Source: Crocinitomix sp.
Lineage (GTDB): Bacteria > Bacteroidota > Bacteroidia > Flavobacteriales_D > Crocinitomicaceae
Direction of reading: 5' to 3'
Assembly (NCBI GenBank): GCA_013138735.1
Contig: WTCE01000005.1
Coordinates: 109,044 to 173,043 of the forward strand
DNA length: 64,000 nt
The translations under genes and the position numbers were made by a program. This document shows, piece after piece, positions 1 to 8,685 of the stretch. The notes beneath the pieces are model-generated. The model was not told where the DNA came from. It worked only from the letters and a program-made list of their open reading frames with translations, and ran no database searches. How positions within the stretch are numbered: position 1 is the first letter of the stretch; each line of letters opens with the position of its first letter.

Positions 1-755
1 GCTTCATTCTCGATTCCATCATACAATTGCATGCCCGTTTTATCTGGATTTGCAGGAATATCAACAGTTAATTCTTTCTGCAATGGAACCCGTTCTCCAT
101 CTGCAAAGGCATCAAAATAAAACATGCCGCCGGTTTCTAATTCTTCGCCGTCATCAGTCATAGTGTTTAAGCCTGCATATAAAATATCTGCAGGAGTCAA
201 TGCTTCTTGAATTAAGAAATCAACTTGATCATTCTCGGTTTCAAAAGCATTGGCCGGAATAAAAACGACGATCCCTTCTTCAGATTCAATTACGGTGTCT
301 CTATCGGTTTTTATCTCAAATAATTCTTGATCCAAATAAGCGTTTGCTTCTGAACTTAAGGTATCGTTTGCGTCAATGACAATTAGTGCAACTTCTTCCA
401 CCACATTCTCACTATTTGTTTCAATTGTAGGCTCATTGCTACTTAAAAAACTCCAAGCGCCTTCTGTGTTCTTTGTATAATAAAAGGCAGCTGCCGCAAT
501 CGCAGCAATGATGACAAATGTTATTCCAGTCGCTTTTAAAAAGCGTTGTGTTCTGTATTTTTTTCTTGCTTTAATGGTATCACTTTTCAATCCCATTCGT
601 TGGATTCCTTCGACTAAATCCTGTTGGAAATCAACCTCTGATTTTAATCCCGCATCTGCGGCAATTTTTGCTTCAAAAGCTGTTTTTTCCGATCCACTCA
701 ATTTATTCATGAGGAAGTTTTCTATTTGTTCTATTATTTCTAGTTCTTTTCTCAT
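1..755 (-). CDS. anti-sigma-factor-like single-pass membrane protein (partial, C-terminus outside window)
   Basis: About 251 N-terminal codons are visible, starting at an ATG at 755 and running off the left edge without a stop. Residues 1-70 are charged and helical, one hydrophobic segment lies at about 72-93, and the remainder is an acidic, presumably periplasmic region. This cytoplasmic-helix, one-TM, large exported-domain layout is that of Bacteroidetes anti-sigma partners. The ATG lies only 2 nt after the stop of the upstream ECF sigma gene, so the two are probably translationally coupled and this protein probably holds that sigma factor at the membrane. The exported part includes a stretch reading IVVFIPANAF, reminiscent of ZU5/carboxypeptidase-regulatory-like modules, but I cannot name a domain with certainty. 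The pairing is inferred from position. Confidence 0.7.
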   Translation of the reverse strand, partial: MRKELEIIEQIENFLMNKLSGSEKTAFEAKIAADAGLKSEVDFQQDLVEGIQRMGLKSDTIKARKKYRTQRFLKATGITFVIIAAIAAAAFYYTKNTEGAWSFLSSNEPTIETNSENVVEEVALIVIDANDTLSSEANAYLDQELFEIKTDRDTVIESEEGIVVFIPANAFETENDQVDFLIQEALTPADILYAGLNTMTDDGEELETGGMFYFDAFADGERVPLQKELTVDIPANPDKTGMQLYDGIENE

Positions 756-757
756 GG

Positions 758-1333
758 TTAGTCGTTTTTTAGGTTAGATTCAATCGCAAGCGCCCGTGCA
801 TGTTCCATACACTTATACTTTTTTGTTTTGGCAGATTGTACCGTTTTGTACCCAAATTTTTTGGCTATTTTATCCATGGAAAAGTTCTTATAATAGAACG
901 CCTCCAACATGTTTTTACATTTTTCTCCGAGTTTAGTTAATACGTTATCTATGGTTTTAAATTTTGCCTCTTTTTCAATCAGCAATTCAATTTCTTCTTG
1001 ATGTTCATCTGTAAATTGCATAGATGCCACTTCAGACAATCCTTCTTCACCAGAATTTTTTCGAACTTTCTTTTTTCGCAATTCATTACTCCACAAAAGT
1101 TTGCAGGTATTAATTAAAAAACCGTCTACTTTAACAGGAGAATCAGAAGGCATGTCTTGCACTTTTTTATACAAAACAATCAAGCCGTCTTGAAAAACAT
1201 CAAGCGCCTCTTCTTTTGATCCTGAGTTAATAAGAATGTGTTTTTCTACTTTAGGGAAATATTTATACAAACGTGCAAAGGCGCGTTCTTGATTGCCGCC
1301 TTGCAATTGTAATATAATTTTTGTGTTGTTCAT
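758..1333 (-). CDS. ECF-type RNA polymerase sigma factor
   Basis: 191 aa, the usual length for ECF sigma factors. A region-2-like segment lies around residues 42-60 (EEALDVFQDGLIVLYKKV), the core-binding part that also recognises the -10/-7 element. A region-4 helix-turn-helix lies around 140-185 (FYYKNFSMDKIAKKFGYK followed by a basic recognition helix). It directs transcription of an unknown regulon. The following gene, a single-pass membrane protein, starts 2 nt after the stop, the usual arrangement of a sigma with its anti-sigma. ATG start at 1333. The specific signal cannot be read from the sequence. Confidence 0.85.
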   Translation of the reverse strand: MNNTKIILQLQGGNQERAFARLYKYFPKVEKHILINSGSKEEALDVFQDGLIVLYKKVQDMPSDSPVKVDGFLINTCKLLWSNELRKKKVRKNSGEEGLSEVASMQFTDEHQEEIELLIEKEAKFKTIDNVLTKLGEKCKNMLEAFYYKNFSMDKIAKKFGYKTVQSAKTKKYKCMEHARALAIESNLKND

Positions 1334-1449
1334 TTTCGTTTCTTTCCCTAAGATGTAGCGAATTTGAAAAGGTAACTTTTTTTGTTTAAATAAAAATGGG
1401 AAGAAACGTATTTCCTCTTATATTTAACTGAAAACTAATCCTACAAGAA

Positions 1450-2136
1450 ATGAGCGTAGCGGAATTCGAACAGATAGTAGCCAAAGATAAATACCTCAAC
1501 CTATTAATTAATGAGCATAAGTTTGGTGTAATGGCAAACATCAAAAAAACAAGCCAAATGACAGACGAATTCATTGATTGGATAAGTCCTAAATATTATG
1601 ATGCTTTTAAAGCAATTTATGACAAATGTATTGCAGATAAAAAGGGTGTTGTATCCACCGTTTTGCGCATGATTTTTTTAGCAAATTCCGAAACAAAAGA
1701 AATGATCGGTGAATTTCTTTGTCCCAAACTTGATGAATCAATTGCCGAAGCGCATAAACTTGAAAAACATGTGCGTCAAAAAAAATTCAAACCTGAACCT
1801 GCAATTGAATACTTAGGAAGAATTTTTAGCCCATTCAATAAAGGAATTTTTAAGCATTTAGAAAAAACACCTGCAATTGATGCAAAGAAAAAAGAACTCA
1901 CCGATTTTATGTTAGGTATTAGTGATCAAATGAAAGATTTGAAAGCTAATCGTGATGCAGAACAATTTATTGTTTATAGTATGATTGTTACGAATTTGGA
2001 AGAGTTTAAACCTCAAGGTGAACAACAAAATCGCTTGGTGCAGCATGAACAAAATGAGACGAATAAAAATGTTTGGGCAATTATTGTTACCATAGTTATT
2101 TTTCTCATCCTCATGTCTCGTTTTTTATTCAGATAA
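1450..2136 (+). CDS. tail-anchored hypothetical protein, paralogue 1
   Basis: 228 aa, no recognised family. The body is hydrophilic and helical with many Lys, and the last 23 residues form one hydrophobic segment (WAIIVTIVIFLILM core) ending in FLFR. There is no N-terminal signal, so a cytoplasmic domain held at the inner membrane by a C-terminal anchor is likely. The next gene is the same length and clearly paralogous: both share the pattern LNLLIN..FGV...IKKT..MT.EFI.W.SPKYY.AF near the N-terminus. It diverges from the sigma-factor gene across about 115 nt. Function unknown. Confidence 0.75.
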   Translation: MSVAEFEQIVAKDKYLNLLINEHKFGVMANIKKTSQMTDEFIDWISPKYYDAFKAIYDKCIADKKGVVSTVLRMIFLANSETKEMIGEFLCPKLDESIAEAHKLEKHVRQKKFKPEPAIEYLGRIFSPFNKGIFKHLEKTPAIDAKKKELTDFMLGISDQMKDLKANRDAEQFIVYSMIVTNLEEFKPQGEQQNRLVQHEQNETNKNVWAIIVTIVIFLILMSRFLFR

Positions 2137-2193
2137 GAAAACACTTTTACTTCGCCATATATTTAAGATCAGGACGAATCATTTAATCCAATT

Positions 2194-2880
2194 ATGAACT
2201 CAGATCAATTTGAGGCATTTGTAGCCAATAATAAAGACCTAAATCTACTCATCAATAAACAAAATTTTGGTGTTTTATCGTCCATAAAAAAGACGGATGA
2301 AATGACAAAAGAATTCATTAATTGGGTTAGTCCAAAATACTATGAGGCGTTTGTAAAAGTTTATAAAAAGTATTACTTAGACAAAAGAGGTGTGGTATAT
2401 GCCTTATTTAGGACAAGCTTTTTAGCCAACGAAGCAACACTCGAAAAAATAAGCAAAACTATACAACGGCGTTTAGAATACACTTTAGACCGAACGAAAA
2501 AATTTCATGAAAGCATAGCTCTTAACCCAAAAAATTGTGTTTCAGCTTTGCCAACTTTAGATTTTCCTTTTGACCGTGAGGCTACTGCAATTTTTGAGAA
2601 TTTTAAATCACAAACCATTGCCGAAAAAAGAAATGAATATCGGCAATATTTAATGGCTATCGCTAAAATTTTAAACCAATTTTCTCCACGGAAAAATGAA
2701 GTAGAGCACAGAATTTACATGAGCGTTCGCGCAGAATTGATCCTTATGGATATGACTCCTGAACAAAAACAGGAATTGGAAAAACAGCAATTAAAGTTTA
2801 GTGGAAAAGCCGTATGGTCTATTCTAGGAATTGTGATCATACTCATAATAATAATGTTACGGTGCGGCGGCGGTTTGTAA
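2194..2880 (+). CDS. tail-anchored hypothetical protein, paralogue 2
   Basis: 228 aa, tandem paralogue of the preceding gene, separated by 57 nt. The N-terminal 70 residues are best conserved (NLLINKQNFGVLSSIKKT, EFINWVSPKYYEAF). The middle has diverged and the C-terminal hydrophobic anchor is retained (ILGIVIILIIIML), ending in CGGGL. No catalytic motif is visible. Equal length with strong divergence suggests an old duplication under selection. Function unknown. Confidence 0.75.
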   Translation: MNSDQFEAFVANNKDLNLLINKQNFGVLSSIKKTDEMTKEFINWVSPKYYEAFVKVYKKYYLDKRGVVYALFRTSFLANEATLEKISKTIQRRLEYTLDRTKKFHESIALNPKNCVSALPTLDFPFDREATAIFENFKSQTIAEKRNEYRQYLMAIAKILNQFSPRKNEVEHRIYMSVRAELILMDMTPEQKQELEKQQLKFSGKAVWSILGIVIILIIIMLRCGGGL

Positions 2881-3408
2881 GATATGAGGTTTACTTCGCA
2901 CCCAATTTTTGAAATTAGAATTTCTTGTCTTCGTCATTTCTTGCGGTGTTGTTGAAAGGGCTCTCCATTCCCTAGAAATTGAGTCATCAATGATTATACT
3001 TAAGGTAAATTCAGAACACTAGCATTATCAGACTTTTTCCTTTTGTCATTGCAACAAAAGAAAGAAAAATGCTAGCTGCCAGCGGCTAAATTTTACTGGC
3101 ATATTTTTTTGATGGCTTTGCTCTCCTACACCGTGAAAAGGTCGGCGATCTCCCAAGGGAGCTTCCTCACTTTTTAGCACGGTCTAGTTCGCTGCTATTC
3201 ACCAAAAAAATAAACGCTTATCAAAATATTGCTCCTATTCGAACCAAAACAAAATAGGTGAGCAAAAGCATGTTTTTGACAAGTTTAATCTCATTTTAAA
3301 TTTAGGTCAGCTCTCGGTGAAGACAACTGTGCGATACGTTTCTTCGCTAATCGTATTGGACTAGCTAAGTACAAAAAGGAGCTTGGTAAGTTCCTGATAA
3401 TAAAAGCC
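2881..3408. other. gene-free intergenic region with several inverted repeats
   Basis: 528 nt between a plus-strand gene end and the 3' end of a minus-strand gene. I found no convincing reading frame on either strand. It contains a nested inverted repeat at 3130-3183, a second at 3229-3265 (TTGCTC...CTATT against AATAGG..GAGCAA), and a weaker one near 3330-3358 around CGATACG/CGTATTG. It could be a structured RNA, a decayed mobile element, or convergent terminator material. No identity can be assigned. Confidence 0.5.
3130..3183. repeat. nested inverted repeat in intergenic region
   Basis: Outer arms ACCGTG (3130-3135) and CACGGT (3178-3183) are extended inward by AAAAG (3136-3140) against CTTTTT (3170-3175). 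Inside lies a perfect small palindrome CTCCCAAGGGAG (3150-3161). As RNA this would form a stem with an internal loop and a second hairpin. No poly-T tail directly follows, so it is not a simple terminator. Confidence 0.55.
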
Positions 3409-6156
3409 TTACTTCGCCCCTAACTTCTGAAATGAGAATTTCAAGCCTAGCATAAAATAGCGCGCTAAGGTTGCCGTACGTTGCTGTTCATAATAATTCA
3501 AAAAGTAGTTTTGATTAATGCCTGAGTTTTGATTGAGCAAATCATACACAGCCACATAAGCTTGTAATTTTTTAGATTTTAATAAATTTCTGGCAATGGA
3601 AGTATTGACAATAATTTGCTCATTATTTGTTTCAAACGAAGGATAAAAATAATGCTTAGCGTCTGCTTTAAATACCCATTTGTCTTTTAGTTTCAATGTT
3701 AAATCTGCTGAATAATTCCAGCTAAAAAAATCACTATTAAGCATTTCATTTTCTGGATAGACACTTTTAGAATAGGTCATTTCTACTCCTGCTTTGATAT
3801 TGATTACCTTTTTTTTGGTGTTTTCAATAATTAACCTTGAATTGTTGTAGAAGGAAGTATAGGAATTGGGTGCTCCGTTCAACCTCAATTGCCCTTTAGA
3901 AATTGTAGCGTTATTGGTAATGCTAAATTTAGTTTTGATTGGACTCAAGTTGGTTCCAAAAGAAGTATAGGCATTTAAGCGATCCTCATTCCCATTATTA
4001 TCAGGTGTAAATTGGCGATTAAAATTGGCATCTATCACTTGCGAATAGTTGATTTTATTTTCAACATGCTTTGCACCGAGCCGCAACATTAAATTGGTAA
4101 AGTTAAATTGATTAAAGAAGTTGTATTCAACATTTAAATCGTGCACATATTCTGGAATTAAGTTGACATTTCCTTGCACAATTTCTGCTGGGTTGGTATT
4201 ATCCGGAATAGCTTGCAATTGTATGATTTGAGGGGCCCGCACATTCGTTCTATAATCCACTCTAAATTCAGACGATTTGCTAACTTCCAATTGAAGCCTA
4301 AAAAATGGTAAGGCGTAATGATATGTGCGATTTGTCTCAAATAAATCGGCACTTAATAAGTTCAAGTTTGAATAACCTAAACCTACCGTTGTCTTTAGTT
4401 TTTTGGAAAGAAATTTATAGCGAAGCTCTCCATTATTTTCAATAGTTGCATAAGTAGCATTTCCAGAAAACAGCGGATTCAGAACCAGTTCATCCGCTGT
4501 AATTTCATCACTTACAGTCTTATCTCTTAAGAAATTTTTGCGCTTGTGTTCCACTTCCGCTTGCAATAAATGCTTTTTACTGAGTGGTTCAGAATACATC
4601 CAATTACCTGACACATTAGCGTTTTTTTGGCTGTTATTTTGCATTTGAATTGTTTGTGAAATAACTGGCCCGGGTAGGTATAAAATGTTTTCATAAGTCA
4701 AGTTTGTTAGTCCTGTTTTATTACTTAAACCATAGGTGGCACCACCACCCGTATATCTCCCTTTTTTTGCAAACTTTTTTCGGTAATCAGCAGCCAAATT
4801 CATATTATAATCAAAGCTATTTTGATCCAAATTGGTCGTGTAGGTGTTTTTCAAATTTTGCTCGCTGTCAAAGCTCAAGAGGTCATTGGAATTGCTATAT
4901 TTTGCATTGGTCCAATTTCCGTTTAAATCTAAATTTAAGAAATGAGTTGAATCAAATTCTTGTTTATAATGAATGGTTCCGCGACTATTTAAGGTTGCGC
5001 TTTTTTGCAAAACATCCTCTTGCGAAAACACACTTGAATCTTGAAAAAAGGTTGTTCTATCCACTGATCGGTCAAAGGATTTATCAAACGTATTAAAGAA
5101 AAAACTGGATGATAACGTGGCCTTTTGGGACGGCTTATAATTTAAATTAAACCCCGTTGCATTGGTGCTTAAAAACCCTGTGTTTTGTCCGTCACTAATT
5201 GGTAAACCATTATCACCTCCAATGTTAATTGAACCTGACCCATCCATCAAGTTTTGAATGCCACCCATAAAAGAGACATAATCGTTGATTGAAAAACCAG
5301 TTTCATTCACATTGTTTGAAAGCCCAATTCCAGAAACTTGCCACTTCCCTTTAAAATAATGTACATTCCCTTTTAATCTATACCGATTTTGAGCTTCCAG
5401 CCCTTCAGCATCTGGATTTAAACCAGCACCAAAGGCCGCTTCTAAATTTCCAAAATAACCTTTTTTGCGATCTTCTTTTAGTTTTAGGTTAATGGTGGTT
5501 GACTCATTCCCATCAGCCACACCTGTAAAAGCAGCCATGTCAGATGCTTTCTCAAAAACCTGTACGCGATCAACTGCATCTGCCGGTAAATTTTTTGTCG
5601 CTATGGTCGGGTCGCTTCCAAAAAACTCTTCTCCATCAACTAGAATTTTCTCGACGGTTTTGCCCCGTACTTTTATACTCCCATCTGGCTGCACCTCAAC
5701 GCCGGGTAATTGTGCTAATAAATTTTCTACGACATCATGTTCACCTGTTTCAAAAGCCCGTGAATCATATTCAATTGTATCTCCCTTAAACCGAATTGGA
5801 ATATACTCGCTTGATACGTTCACCACATCCAACATTAAAGGTTGTAATTTGATGACTCCAATTGACGTGTCTGAAGAGGCTTCTGTGGTGCTAAACAACA
5901 ATTCGTAAGGTTGATTTCCGTATGAATTAGCTTTGAACAAATAGGCATTGGATTTTACATTTTTCAATACAAAATTGCCTTCATTATCCGTTACCGCAAA
6001 GGTTTTTAAAATAGAGTCTTGCTGCCCCATTAACATGACTGTAGCGCCTGGTATTGGATTAGCGATTGAATCTGTTACTCTGCCAAAAACATTAATTGAT
6101 TGAGCATTGACACTTGAAGCAATAAGAAAAATAAGGATAAACAGGATGCGTCTCAT
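3409..6156 (-). CDS. outer-membrane beta-barrel protein, TonB-dependent-receptor-like (OMP_b-brl_3 type)
   Basis: 915 aa. A signal peptide occupies residues 1-19 (ends VNAQ). A carboxypeptidase-regulatory-like beta-sandwich follows at about 22-105 (VFGRVTDSIANPIPGATV). A plug-like region at about 135-235 includes ENLLAQLPGVEV, KILVDGEEFFGSDP and DAVDRVQVFEKASDM. The rest is an aromatic-rich barrel with alternating strands to the C-terminus. This is the Bacteroidetes family annotated as outer membrane beta-barrel or TonB-dependent receptor; the transported substrate cannot be read. It lies 55 nt downstream of a GLPGLI-family gene on the same strand, a common pairing, so the two are probably one operon under the GGTTAA boxes upstream. 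Confidence 0.88.
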   Translation of the reverse strand: MRRILFILIFLIASSVNAQSINVFGRVTDSIANPIPGATVMLMGQQDSILKTFAVTDNEGNFVLKNVKSNAYLFKANSYGNQPYELLFSTTEASSDTSIGVIKLQPLMLDVVNVSSEYIPIRFKGDTIEYDSRAFETGEHDVVENLLAQLPGVEVQPDGSIKVRGKTVEKILVDGEEFFGSDPTIATKNLPADAVDRVQVFEKASDMAAFTGVADGNESTTINLKLKEDRKKGYFGNLEAAFGAGLNPDAEGLEAQNRYRLKGNVHYFKGKWQVSGIGLSNNVNETGFSINDYVSFMGGIQNLMDGSGSINIGGDNGLPISDGQNTGFLSTNATGFNLNYKPSQKATLSSSFFFNTFDKSFDRSVDRTTFFQDSSVFSQEDVLQKSATLNSRGTIHYKQEFDSTHFLNLDLNGNWTNAKYSNSNDLLSFDSEQNLKNTYTTNLDQNSFDYNMNLAADYRKKFAKKGRYTGGGATYGLSNKTGLTNLTYENILYLPGPVISQTIQMQNNSQKNANVSGNWMYSEPLSKKHLLQAEVEHKRKNFLRDKTVSDEITADELVLNPLFSGNATYATIENNGELRYKFLSKKLKTTVGLGYSNLNLLSADLFETNRTYHYALPFFRLQLEVSKSSEFRVDYRTNVRAPQIIQLQAIPDNTNPAEIVQGNVNLIPEYVHDLNVEYNFFNQFNFTNLMLRLGAKHVENKINYSQVIDANFNRQFTPDNNGNEDRLNAYTSFGTNLSPIKTKFSITNNATISKGQLRLNGAPNSYTSFYNNSRLIIENTKKKVINIKAGVEMTYSKSVYPENEMLNSDFFSWNYSADLTLKLKDKWVFKADAKHYFYPSFETNNEQIIVNTSIARNLLKSKKLQAYVAVYDLLNQNSGINQNYFLNYYEQQRTATLARYFMLGLKFSFQKLGAK

Positions 6157-6211
6157 GTGAGAATTTTAGGTTTTAAAAAATGAGTTTGATGCGGTTTTAA
6201 TGCCTAGTACA

Positions 6212-6961
6212 CTAGTTTGTAATCATAATTACACCACCTTCACCACCACCATATTGCTCTTGCATTTCCTGCATTTTTTTTCGCTCCAGAGCCTCAAAAT
6301 CGGCTGCAGTAATTGTCTTACCTTTTGTGGGTGCTTTAATCTCTTTCTTGCCTATTTCGCGTTTGTCGATATCTGTTGCAGTAATTTGGAAATTTCCGTT
6401 ATTCATGCTTATATGAACAATTAAACCAGGTAAACCAGCAAAACCTGCTGGCCCAGTAGAAACAGGAATTTCAGATGTGAACCATGCAGTAATTGTATCC
6501 TCTTCAGTAATTAGTTCGGCTTTTTGACATACGAGACCCGAATGTATTTGTTGCTCATCTGTTACCCGCCAATCGGCAGGTTCAAGCGTGTCTCTAATCA
6601 AAAACATTTTCCCCATTAAATCGCGTTGCTCAACAATAATTCCGTTGGCAATATCTGTATAGATTTTTTCTTCTGGAGCATCCATTTCAATCTTAATTTG
6701 CACATTTCCATCTTGTTCTTCTATTGTCTCATTCGCGTTTTCATCTGATTCATTTGTGTAAAAGGATTCCGAGTCTGTGAACAAAAGCACATTATTCATT
6801 TTTTGAAATTCTGGAATCATTTGTTTAATCATTTCCGAATTTTCATCATCTGGCAATTCGGCATGCAAATTAATTTTTGTTGTGTATTTCACCTCTCCAT
6901 GGTTTTGTGCAAATGCCAAACCCGTGAATAATAAATTGATTAGTATAATTCCTATTTTCAT
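6212..6961 (-). CDS. GLPGLI family secreted protein
   Basis: 249 aa. Signal peptide MKIGIILINLLFTGLAFAQ, then a periplasmic domain carrying the family signature GLPGLIVHI at about residues 180-188. The function of the family is not established, but members are characteristically encoded next to CarboxypepD_reg/OMP barrels, as here. The C-terminal part has a Lys/Glu/Gln-rich helix and ends in a Gly-rich GGGEGG stretch. First gene of the two-gene transcription unit. Confidence 0.88.
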   Translation of the reverse strand: MKIGIILINLLFTGLAFAQNHGEVKYTTKINLHAELPDDENSEMIKQMIPEFQKMNNVLLFTDSESFYTNESDENANETIEEQDGNVQIKIEMDAPEEKIYTDIANGIIVEQRDLMGKMFLIRDTLEPADWRVTDEQQIHSGLVCQKAELITEEDTITAWFTSEIPVSTGPAGFAGLPGLIVHISMNNGNFQITATDIDKREIGKKEIKAPTKGKTITAADFEALERKKMQEMQEQYGGGEGGVIMITN

Positions 6962-6980
6962 CTGTATCGCTTTTTTTGTA

Positions 6981-7047
6981 CAAAGATGAATAAACAGATG
7001 CCCTGTTGAGGTTAAAGGTGGGTTAATGTGAGGTTAAAAAAGGTTAA
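6981..7047 (-). promoter_or_regulatory. putative promoter with four GGTTAA response-regulator-like boxes
   Basis: Read on the plus strand, GGTTAA occurs at 7010-7015, 7021-7026, 7032-7037 and 7042-7047, so starts are 11, 11 and 10 bp apart, about one helical turn. On the minus strand a -7-like CATCTTTG (one mismatch to TAnnTTTG) lies at 6981-6988, about 20 nt before the GLPGLI start codon. The boxes begin where a -33 element would be expected and continue upstream. Direct repeats at 11-bp spacing are typical of OmpR/PhoB-type activators bound in tandem. The regulator is not in the window. Confidence 0.5.
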
Positions 7048-7259
7048 GGGGGTGCAGCAGTAGTTGTGTAATTTAGAGTTGACTTAGGGATTGCAGCAAC
7101 TGTTTGAGCTCTTTTTGTAAAAAAAGCGAGTGCGGAAAGCCCGACTTGAACGCAAGTGAGAGGAAGTTCCAAAAAGAGAAACGAATAAAATTCTTTTTTA
7201 GATTTATAGTAAAACTGCACTTCTTAAATACACGTTTTTTGCATTTTCTAGCCTCTCAC

Positions 7260-7670
7260 TTATGGCTTAGTGATTTTACTGATTTCTGCCTTTTGAAAAT
7301 GAACTTTTTTTGCACTTAAAATGGCACTTCCGTAAAGCGTATTCGTATCAAAATTGATAAGTAAAGTAACATAATCGCCTTTGTCAGCTTCATGCCAGGA
7401 AACAAAGTGCTCATTACTTTCTGTTATCATATGATTGTAAGGAAATTTTCCAAACCATACTTCAGGACTTCTGCCACTTCGGTACTGATAACTGACACCT
7501 TCCGCCTCAAATTTAACGGCATATTCATTTCCCTCACTATAGGTATATTGAAGTATTACACCCAATAATTTTTCAGGCATTTTTAAGTTCTCGTTTTCTT
7601 TGGTTGAATTGCATGAAATAAGAAAAAGACTTATCATGCTCACGAATAAAATTTTGTATCTGCTTTTCAT
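7260..7670 (-). CDS. MoaF-like (lipocalin-type) lipoprotein
   Basis: 136 aa with a lipoprotein signal (lipobox LISC, Cys at about residue 20). The mature part is a small beta-rich domain. The pattern HFVSWHEADKGDYVTLLINF resembles the C-terminal half of MoaF-type domains, in which a Trp-His-Glu stretch is followed by a conserved Asp/Phe strand. MoaF itself is tied to molybdenum-enzyme function in some bacteria, but no molybdenum gene is nearby and the family match is by eye. Upstream of the GLPGLI gene, separated from it by 298 nt that hold the putative promoter and no gene. Confidence 0.55.
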   Translation of the reverse strand: MKSRYKILFVSMISLFLISCNSTKENENLKMPEKLLGVILQYTYSEGNEYAVKFEAEGVSYQYRSGRSPEVWFGKFPYNHMITESNEHFVSWHEADKGDYVTLLINFDTNTLYGSAILSAKKVHFQKAEISKITKP

Positions 7671-7741
7671 AAGTACAAAGGTGAGACTCTTTTAGACCTT
7701 AGGAAAGGTGCATGTGATACTAAAAATGGTTAATCTCGTCC

Positions 7742-8629
7742 CTAAACAAATTGTGCTTTGAATTGACCTGGAGTAAAACCGGTTCTTTTTTTGAAGTATT
7801 TAGAAAAGTTGGTGGCATCTTGAAAACCACATTCAATGGCTGTTTCTAAAATAGAAGCCTTTTTTGTAACAATCAAACGTTTTGCTTCAAGGGTAACAAT
7901 TTCATCTATATATTCTTTTGCAGTACCCCTAGTTATGCTTTTGCAAATACTGTTCAGAACTTTGTAGGAAATTGCCAATTTCTCGGCATAAAATAAAGCA
8001 TTCCTGTTTGAGGCTAAGTGTTGCTGAATTAGCGCGTTAAATTTGACGAAAAGCTGGCTGTCTCTATATTCAATTGTAGTCGGATCCATCTGCTGTGACG
8101 ATTCTACAGCTTGTAATAAAAAAAGAAAATTAATTAAATGGTTTGCCAAAATATCTTCAAAAAAGACTTGCTTTTGATTGTTCCAAATATTTTCAATGGT
8201 CGATATTTTGCTGAGTTGAATTTCGTTTAAAGTATATTTTGGAGAGCTAAAGTATAATGGTTTTAATAAATGTAAATGCTGTTGCGCAGAAGCGGAGAGA
8301 TGTTTTAACATGAACTCGTCATTCATCAATATCAAATATCCTTTGTATTTATCACTATCACCAAATGAATGAACTTGCCCTTTTACTAAAACCAGCGCGT
8401 CATTTTTTTTAATTGAAATTTCTTTAAAATCAACTTTGTGTCGCACTTCTTCGCCTGTGTTGATCAAAATAGCATTGAAGCCTATTCGGTGGAGTTCAAA
8501 TGGTGAATGGTCCTTCAATAAATCTTCGCGCAGCATTAATTCTTCTAAAAGAATAAAGTCGATTGTCTTTGCATTTCCCTTAGGAACAAAAGGAACTTTT
8601 GGGATTTTAGTCAAATCGCGCTTAATCAT
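7742..8629 (-). CDS. AraC-family transcriptional regulator
   Basis: 295 aa from the ATG at 8629 (an in-frame TTG lies 9 nt upstream). The N-terminal half is a cupin-like ligand or dimerisation domain (VRHKVDFKEISIKKNDALVLVKGQVHSF). The C-terminal 100 residues hold two helix-turn-helices, the second with the AraC signature IECGFQDATNFSKYFKKRTGF followed by TPGQFK. Its order behind the carboxyltransferase and transglutaminase-like genes (48 and 56 nt gaps or less on the same strand) suggests cotranscription, but its target genes are unknown. Confidence 0.88.
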   Translation of the reverse strand: MIKRDLTKIPKVPFVPKGNAKTIDFILLEELMLREDLLKDHSPFELHRIGFNAILINTGEEVRHKVDFKEISIKKNDALVLVKGQVHSFGDSDKYKGYLILMNDEFMLKHLSASAQQHLHLLKPLYFSSPKYTLNEIQLSKISTIENIWNNQKQVFFEDILANHLINFLFLLQAVESSQQMDPTTIEYRDSQLFVKFNALIQQHLASNRNALFYAEKLAISYKVLNSICKSITRGTAKEYIDEIVTLEAKRLIVTKKASILETAIECGFQDATNFSKYFKKRTGFTPGQFKAQFV

Positions 8630-8685
8630 AACTATCAAATAAACTTCGAGACTCTATTTAGTTGTTGGTCGCATTATAATACGAG

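Noticed and set aside
4704..5096. Plus-strand frames of 81-147 codons over the 3.4-6.2 kb barrel gene
   Set aside because: Antisense to a well-supported 915-aa coding sequence, with no start context.
7104..7319. A 71-codon plus-strand frame
   Set aside because: It overlaps the 3' end of the MoaF-like gene on the other strand and has no protein-like features.
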